DNA of 64,000 bases, from NCBI GenBank assembly GCA_012103475.1, contig WLWS01000003.1:463565-527564 (forward strand). Reading direction: 5' to 3'. This stretch comes from Gammaproteobacteria bacterium (GTDB taxonomy: Bacteria; Pseudomonadota; Gammaproteobacteria; Eutrophobiales; Eutrophobiaceae). Below the pieces are notes generated by a model that saw only the letters and a list, made by a program, of their open reading frames with translations, did not search any database and had not been told where the DNA came from. Of the stretch, positions 57,552-64,000 are shown in pieces. The stretch's first letter is position 1. Each line of letters begins with the position of its first letter. The position numbers were made by a program, and so were the translations under genes.

Positions 57552-57740
57552 TCGTTTAGCAAAGAATGCCGGCGGAATCTGGCTTGGTGAACGGTGTGGT
57601 CTGACATGGTTGTAATGCTCTCACCACTGACTGAGTGTTGATCTGACATAGTCCAGACTCGCGAATCAATTCAGGTTAAGGCATTACTCTAGAATCTTAC
57701 CGTTAAAGCTTTCAATTAAGGCGTTTGTGTAGGCTTCCCT
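57552..57740 (-). pseudogene. IS3-type transposase C-terminal fragment
   Basis: Read on the minus strand, the segment gives AYTNALIESFNGKILE, stop, CLNLN, stop, FASLDYVRSTLSQW, stop, EHYNHVRPHRSPSQIPPAFFAK. It contains the catalytic glutamate region (ESFNG) and the YN-RPH motif of the IS3 DDE domain. Three in-frame stops mark it as dead. The first two catalytic residues are missing. Confidence 0.85.
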
Positions 57741-57797
57741 ATGTACTATGCCAGCGAGTTTTCCGGGCGGCTTCTTGGTTTATAGGTCGATACGAAC

Positions 57798-58007
57798 AAG
57801 TTCGTGTTGGAGTTCTCGCGACCAGGTAAACCAACAGACAATGCCTTCATTGAATCATTCAACGGCAGTTTACGCGATGAATGTCTAAACGTGCATTGGT
57901 TCGTTGATTTGACAGACGCTGAGCAGATATTGCAAGCTTGGCAGGATGACTATAACGGGAGCCGACCTCACTAGGCTCTTAACGACCTGACGCTCAGTGA
58001 ATATGCG
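57798..58007 (+). pseudogene. IS3-type transposase C-terminal fragment
   Basis: The segment reads KFVLEFSRPGKPTDNAFIESFN, then GSLRDECLNVHWFVDL, YNGSRPH, stop, ALNDLTLSEYAEHW. These are the last third of an IS3 (IS407-like) orfB with the catalytic glutamate in IESFNG. One in-frame stop follows RPH where SSL is normal. Upstream catalytic residues are absent. Confidence 0.88.
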
Positions 58008-58292
58008 GAACACTGGCTTCAACCAATCAGGAAATCTCAAATGCTGTGGTGTAAAGATCGGGGGACCCTCAATGATGTTAATTCCCCCAGTTAAAGTGGA
58101 TTACCAGTGGGGTGACGGTCAGGATAATTTTCGCGGGAACTGTGAAGGCAACCTTATAAAATTTTGTCGAAAAATATTACATATTCAATTTCATTTGCAA
58201 GGTTATTTTTCGTAAGGTGTTGATTATATTGGTATGGTACAGAAATTGCTTCGCGTGCAAGTAAAATAACTAAAATTAACCGGAGTGGGTAG

Positions 58293-59084
58293 ATGCAAAA
58301 TATCAGAAACAAATTCAAACGAGAACTACAAAGGCTCTTTTTGCTTACCTGCCTGATTCTCGGTATTTGCCTTCCGGCCAAAGCTATTGTTATCGAAATG
58401 AGTCTGTTAATCGATGGTTCTGGTAGTGTTGGTTTAACGGATTTTAATAACCAGATGCTGTCTTATAAAACCGTGTTTTCAAACTCCTTCCATACTAATT
58501 TTTTGAATCCCGGTGATCAGCTATATGTATCTGCCTATCAATTTGCAACAAATGTTACTCTGGAACAATCAACCTTCTTAATAGATTCAGATGCCAGTGC
58601 CAGTGCATTTGGCGATGTGCTGGGAAGTCTGATATGGGACGCGGGTTGGACAAACACAGGAGCTGCATTAATCGAGGCTAGTAATGATTTAATGGGCAAT
58701 GGAATTAATGCAGAAAGAAGTTTGATCCACATGGTGACCGATGGTAATCCCTGTTTACCAGATCATCTTGGCGGATGCCCGCAAAGCGTCGGTCAACTGG
58801 CTCCCTTTATTATAAGTAATGATTTACAAGTGAGTGCAATCGGGGTTGGAGATGGTTTGAACCCGGTATATATTGAGTCAGTGACAGCGCATTTAGATTT
58901 GATCGACAATTACGCATCACTGCAATCGACTCTTGTTGATGTTTTTGCACGGGATCTGTATAGCGTGCCCAGTTCAGTGCCGGAACCATCTTCAGTTTTA
59001 TTAGTGTTAAGCGCGCTTGGTATGTTAACTGTGGGGCGAAGACGAATAGACTTTAAAAAAACAGGAAGTTCGCCAGGTAATTAG
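58293..59084 (+). CDS. DUF1194/VWA-like protein with PEP-CTERM sorting signal
   Basis: The protein has 263 residues: a signal peptide (LLTCLILGICLPAKA), a von Willebrand A-like domain with the metal motif DGSGS near residue 40, and the PEP-CTERM tail VPEPSSVLLVLSALGMLTVGRRR (motif VPEPSS, a membrane helix, then arginines). Such tails are cut by an exosortase, which links the organism to exopolysaccharide-associated surface sorting. No exosortase gene is in the window. GGAGTGGG precedes the ATG. It lies between dead IS3 pieces and a tRNA gene. Confidence 0.9.
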   Translation: MQNIRNKFKRELQRLFLLTCLILGICLPAKAIVIEMSLLIDGSGSVGLTDFNNQMLSYKTVFSNSFHTNFLNPGDQLYVSAYQFATNVTLEQSTFLIDSDASASAFGDVLGSLIWDAGWTNTGAALIEASNDLMGNGINAERSLIHMVTDGNPCLPDHLGGCPQSVGQLAPFIISNDLQVSAIGVGDGLNPVYIESVTAHLDLIDNYASLQSTLVDVFARDLYSVPSSVPEPSSVLLVLSALGMLTVGRRRIDFKKTGSSPGN

Positions 59085-59090
59085 TTAAAT

Positions 59091-59167
59091 TGGTCGGGGT
59101 AGCGAGATTCGAACTCACGACCTCTGCCTCCCGAAGGCAGCGCTCTACCAGGCTGAGCTATACCCCG
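59091..59167 (-). tRNA. tRNA-Pro (anticodon CGG)
   Basis: The 77-base cloverleaf has a 7-bp acceptor stem (CGGGGTA / TACCCCG), anticodon stem CTGCC/GGCAG with loop TTCGGGA (anticodon CGG), T arm GTGAG-TTCGAAT-CTCGC, discriminator A and an encoded CCA end. Confidence 0.95.
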
Positions 59168-59242
59168 ACTGATTCCTTGCTGAATTCGCCTGAAGACGAA
59201 TCTTGATTTTACTGAATTTCACTGGTGACAGGAATAGCGATC

Positions 59243-60250
59243 TTAATGGGTTCTTTCTGTTGCAAAGCGAGCCAGGGCAACCAGGGCGTCGAGGTAGGGT
59301 GAAGGCGGTAGATCATCAAGTGCCTCGATGGCTTTCTCGGCAGCCTGTTGGGCTATGTTGGCGGTGTAAGCAATGGCATTGGTTGAATCGATGACTTCTG
59401 TTATCGTTGCTATGTTTTCCAGACCACCGTTTTCTATCGCCTGTTTGACTAGTTCGGATTGTTCCGCCGTGCCGTTCCACATTGCATAGAGCAGAGGCAG
59501 GGTGGGTTTGCCTTCGGCAAGGTCATCGCCTATATTTTTTCCGAGTTCAAGTGCAGTGGCGCTGTAATCGAAGACATCGTCGATCAGCTGGTAGGCAACT
59601 CCAAGACATTTTCCGTAATTCGCCATCGCCATTTCTTCCTTAAGCGAACGGTCGGCGACGACGGCACCAAGTTGAGCGGAGGCTTCGAAGAGTTTCGCTG
59701 TCTTATCGTGAATCACCTGCAGATAACGTTCTTCTGTTGTCTCCGGGTCGTGTCGATTTAATAGCTGCTGCACTTCACCTTCGGCAATGATATTGGTCGC
59801 CTCCGAGAGGATATCCATGATTTTCATGGAATCGACGCTGACCATCATCTGAAAGGCTCGCGAATAAACAAAATCACCAACCAGAACACTGGCCTCGTTG
59901 CCCCAGCGCTGATTGGCAGTAGAACGACCCCGGCGTAGAAGCGAGGCATCGACCACGTCGTCGTGGAGCAGGGTGGCGGTGTGTATGAATTCAATGATAG
60001 CCGCCAGATTGATGTGCTGGTCACCCTTGTAGGAGAACACGCCGGCACTCAGCAATACCAGTGCGGGTCGCAGGCGTTTTCCACCACTATTAACAATGTA
60101 ATGTCCCAATTGATCGATCAAAGCCACATCAGAGTGCAATTGAGACTGAATCAGTGCATCTACCCGGTCCATATCCGGTCCGATTAGAGCCTTAAGTTGG
60201 TCGATAAGTGTGCTTTCTGTGGGGTTTTGCTGCGGGCTGGCCTGATTCAC
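59243..60250 (-). CDS. ispB: Octaprenyl diphosphate synthase
   Basis: This 335-residue trans-polyprenyl synthase builds the quinone side chain from FPP and IPP. The two aspartate-rich motifs are at LLHDDVVDASLLRRG (about residue 93) and LIDDVFDYSA (about 220), with GKRLRPALVLL before the first. It lies divergently from rplU, the usual gammaproteobacterial order. Chain length (8 or 9) cannot be told from this. Confidence 0.95.
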   Translation of the reverse strand: MNQASPQQNPTESTLIDQLKALIGPDMDRVDALIQSQLHSDVALIDQLGHYIVNSGGKRLRPALVLLSAGVFSYKGDQHINLAAIIEFIHTATLLHDDVVDASLLRRGRSTANQRWGNEASVLVGDFVYSRAFQMMVSVDSMKIMDILSEATNIIAEGEVQQLLNRHDPETTEERYLQVIHDKTAKLFEASAQLGAVVADRSLKEEMAMANYGKCLGVAYQLIDDVFDYSATALELGKNIGDDLAEGKPTLPLLYAMWNGTAEQSELVKQAIENGGLENIATITEVIDSTNAIAYTANIAQQAAEKAIEALDDLPPSPYLDALVALARFATERTH

Positions 60251-60380
60251 TATTTTCCTGAGTCTACGAATTTTGACCCATTTTGCCTATTCACCACCAG
60301 AAAGCCAATAATAATGCGGTATTTAGGTAGAATGTGCTTGTTTCCGAAGGCCAAATTCCTTAGAATTTGCCCCCTTTTTC

Positions 60381-60396
60381 AGCGGCCTGAGCCGCT
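60381..60396 (+). promoter_or_regulatory. Hairpin in the rplU leader
   Basis: AGCGGC-CTGA-GCCGCT forms a perfect 6-bp stem 24 bases before the rplU start. It could be a regulatory leader element for the L21/L27 operon; function is inferred from position only. Confidence 0.4.
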
Positions 60397-60420
60397 AATA
60401 GTCAGAATTGGAGAGTAGTT

Positions 60421-60732
60421 ATGTACGCGGTAGTCAAGACCGGTGGTAAACAATATAAAGTCCAGGAAGGCGATACCATTCGAGTAGAGAAGCTCGAAGG
60501 CAAGGAAGGAGACACGATCGAACTGGATAGCGTGCTCATGCTCACAGATGGTGACAAGGTTACCGTAGGCAAGCCCCTGGTTGAGGGCGCCTCAGTTTCT
60601 GCGACTGTTAAAGCACAGGGTCGTGGCAAGAAAATCAGAATCATTAAATTCAAACGCCGTAAACACTACCGCAAGACGGCAGGACATCGCCAGGCTTATA
60701 CGGAACTGGCGATTACCGGTATCAAGGCCTGA
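60421..60732 (+). CDS. rplU: 50S ribosomal protein L21
   Basis: This 103-residue protein starts [18 protein letters not shown] and has the lysine/arginine-rich C-terminal [21 protein letters not shown] typical of bL21. A GGAGAG ribosome-binding site precedes it. It is cotranscribed with rpmA 21 bases downstream. Confidence 0.98.
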   Translation: MYAVVKTGGKQYKVQEGDTIRVEKLEGKEGDTIELDSVLMLTDGDKVTVGKPLVEGASVSATVKAQGRGKKIRIIKFKRRKHYRKTAGHRQAYTELAITGIKA

Positions 60733-60753
60733 ACGGCGTAGGAGAGAAAGACA

Positions 60754-61011
60754 ATGGCACATAAGAAAGCAGGTGGTAGTACCCGGAACGGACGCGATTC
60801 AGAGTCGAAACGTCTTGGAGTTAAGCGCTACGGTGGCGAGACGGTAAAGGCCGGCAACATAATTATCCGTCAACGTGGTACGCGATTTCATGCTGGCACC
60901 AATGTCGGTTGCGGTACTGATCACACACTGTTCGCAAAAGCGGCTGGTCAAGTGCGTTTTGTTCAGCGTGGCCCGAAAAAGCGGACATTCGTAGAGATAC
61001 TGGCGAGTTAA
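60754..61011 (+). CDS. rpmA: 50S ribosomal protein L27
   Basis: This 85-residue protein starts [19 protein letters not shown], the conserved bL27 N-terminus that reaches the peptidyl-transferase centre. It lacks the cleaved N-terminal extension seen in Firmicutes. A strong terminator follows. Confidence 0.98.
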   Translation: MAHKKAGGSTRNGRDSESKRLGVKRYGGETVKAGNIIIRQRGTRFHAGTNVGCGTDHTLFAKAAGQVRFVQRGPKKRTFVEILAS

Positions 61012-61030
61012 GCGTTTTCAAAGCATTCAT

Positions 61031-61059
61031 AAAAAACCCCGCCAAGTGCGGGGTTTTTT
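61031..61059 (+). terminator. Terminator after rpmA
   Basis: CCCCGC and GCGGGG pair around a five-base loop, flanked by a run of six A and six T, so it can work in both directions. It separates rplU-rpmA from obg. Confidence 0.92.
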
Positions 61060-61079
61060 ATTTGTTCAAACATGAATAA

Positions 61080-63279
<2,200 letters not shown>

Positions 63280-63295
63280 ATCCAGTTTTTTTGCA

Positions 63296-64000
63296 TTACC
63301 CATTCTGCTGTAGCGCCTGAATTCTCACTTCAAGCGGCGGGTGACTCCTGAACAGATCTCCGAATTTCGATTTCATATTACCTTTGATTCCGAATGCGGC
63401 CATTGAATCCGGTAATTCACTTGGCATTTGCTGCTCGGCCTGTAAACGTTGCAAAGCGCCTATCATTCCCGGCCGGCTGGCCAGTGAGGCACCTGCTTCA
63501 TCGGCTCGAAACTCACGCCATCGTGAGAACCACATAACAATTATTGAGGCGAGAATGCCGAGAATAATCTCGGTTACGAAAGTCACGACATAAAAACCAA
63601 TGCCGTGGCCACGTTCGGTTTTGAAAACGACGCGATCGATGGTGTGGCCGATAATGCGGGCGAAGAACATCACGAAAGTATTCACCACGCCCTGTATCAG
63701 GGTCAGGGTAATCATATCGCCATTGGCGACGTGGCCAACTTCGTGCGCCATCACCGCTTCGATTTCATCCGCTTTAAAGCGCTCGAGCATGCCTGAACTG
63801 ACGGCCACCAGTGCCTTATTTTTATTCCAGCCGGTGGCGAAGGCATTGGATTGTTGTGAGAGAAATATACCAACTTCGAGCATGCCGATACCGGCATCCA
63901 TTGCGATTCGGCCAACCGTATCGTACAGCCATTGTTCCTGCTTGTTAGACGGCGTTTCAATAAGCTGCACACGCATGCTGCGTTTGGCCATCCATTTTGA
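63296..64000 (-). CDS. htpX: Membrane zinc protease HtpX (N-terminus cut by window edge)
   Basis: The visible 234 residues begin SKWMAKRSMRVQLIE and continue the known HtpX sequence type, with the zinc motif HEVGH, membrane helices (LIQGVVNTFVMFFA, FYVVTFVTEIILGILASIIVMWF), ERRADEAGA-like FRADEAGA third-ligand region and SHPPLEVRIQAL at the end. About 60 N-terminal residues lie beyond the window. It degrades misfolded membrane proteins. It converges on proB. Confidence 0.95.
   Translation of the reverse strand, partial: SKWMAKRSMRVQLIETPSNKQEQWLYDTVGRIAMDAGIGMLEVGIFLSQQSNAFATGWNKNKALVAVSSGMLERFKADEIEAVMAHEVGHVANGDMITLTLIQGVVNTFVMFFARIIGHTIDRVVFKTERGHGIGFYVVTFVTEIILGILASIIVMWFSRWREFRADEAGASLASRPGMIGALQRLQAEQQMPSELPDSMAAFGIKGNMKSKFGDLFRSHPPLEVRIQALQQNG

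Larger units (their letters stand above)
57483..58292. mobile_element. Decayed IS3-family insertion region
   Basis: This 810-base stretch between the TonB receptor and the PEP-CTERM gene has no intact gene. It contains two C-terminal IS3-type transposase fragments in opposite orientations whose broken ends face each other around 57780-57800, plus a G/C-run pair (near 58060 and 58085) that may be remains of IS ends. No complete terminal inverted repeat or target duplication can be defined. Confidence 0.7.

Noticed and set aside
59091..59167. tRNA gene as an attachment site for an island
   Set aside because: No integrase and no repeated tRNA 3' end were found nearby.

Overview
The window looks like part of a chromosome of a heterotrophic gammaproteobacterium. 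The best taxonomic clue is the right end, where ispB (leftward) faces the run rplU-rpmA-obg-proB with a leftward htpX beyond it, an order typical of Gammaproteobacteria such as Pseudomonas. TonB-dependent receptors, PAS/GGDEF/EAL signalling proteins, a Fur box, sigma54/NtrC-type sites and a PEP-CTERM protein agree with this. The exact genus cannot be read from the sequence.

Region 1 (1-10.8 kb) is a nitrogen/carbon catabolic block. It holds a LysR regulator divergent from a HyuA/HyuB pair (the HyuB carries a fused zinc-finger tail like the gamma subunit of acetone carboxylase), an FdxA ferredoxin, a TTQ amine dehydrogenase (mauB-mauA lying side by side with no maturation genes), a second LysR regulator and a DMSO-reductase-family molybdo/tungsto-enzyme. 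Region 2 (10.8-24.8 kb) holds a Fur-controlled TonB receptor, pobA, a large c-di-GMP enzyme, an exported methyltransferase, an MFS permease with a UbiD remnant, a tannase/feruloyl esterase, an NTP/NDP-exchanger-type permease and a frameshifted Ser/Thr kinase. Together pobA, the tannase and UbiD suggest use of plant phenolics.

Region 3 (24.8-44.8 kb) starts with a type II glutamine synthetase behind a textbook-like NtrC/sigma54 control region. It continues with an acyl-CoA ligase/enoyl-CoA hydratase/MaoC/MarR block, a tryptophanase with an Na+-coupled transporter under a tandem MarR-type operator, and boxC-boxB of the aerobic benzoyl-CoA epoxidation pathway. A broken UbiD gene then diverges from a tight four-gene operon: FAD amine-oxidase-type enzyme, NSS transporter, HyuA (frameshifted), HyuB. 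Region 4 (44.8-57.5 kb) has a porin/exported protein/degenerate GGDEF-EAL operon, a TetR-sterol desaturase pair, and a GntR-linked catabolic operon (FAH-type hydrolase, alpha/beta hydrolase, amidohydrolase) next to a TonB receptor with a consensus sigma70 promoter. Region 5 (57.5-64 kb) has two decayed IS3-type transposase tails, a VWA-like PEP-CTERM protein, tRNA-Pro(CGG) and the housekeeping block.

Five genes are interrupted. Three breaks (kinase, second HyuA, second GGDEF/EAL) are exact one-base errors in runs of G or C, and the fourth (second UbiD) fits one missing base. This pattern is what homopolymer sequencing error would produce, so these genes may be intact in the organism. The first UbiD is different: it has lost about 150 internal codons including the catalytic region. 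The most interesting items are the HyuB-gamma fusion beside an orphan TTQ amine dehydrogenase, the NtrC/sigma54 control of a eukaryote-type glutamine synthetase, the tandem-operator tryptophanase/transporter unit next to box genes, and the porin/exported-protein/degenerate-EAL operon.
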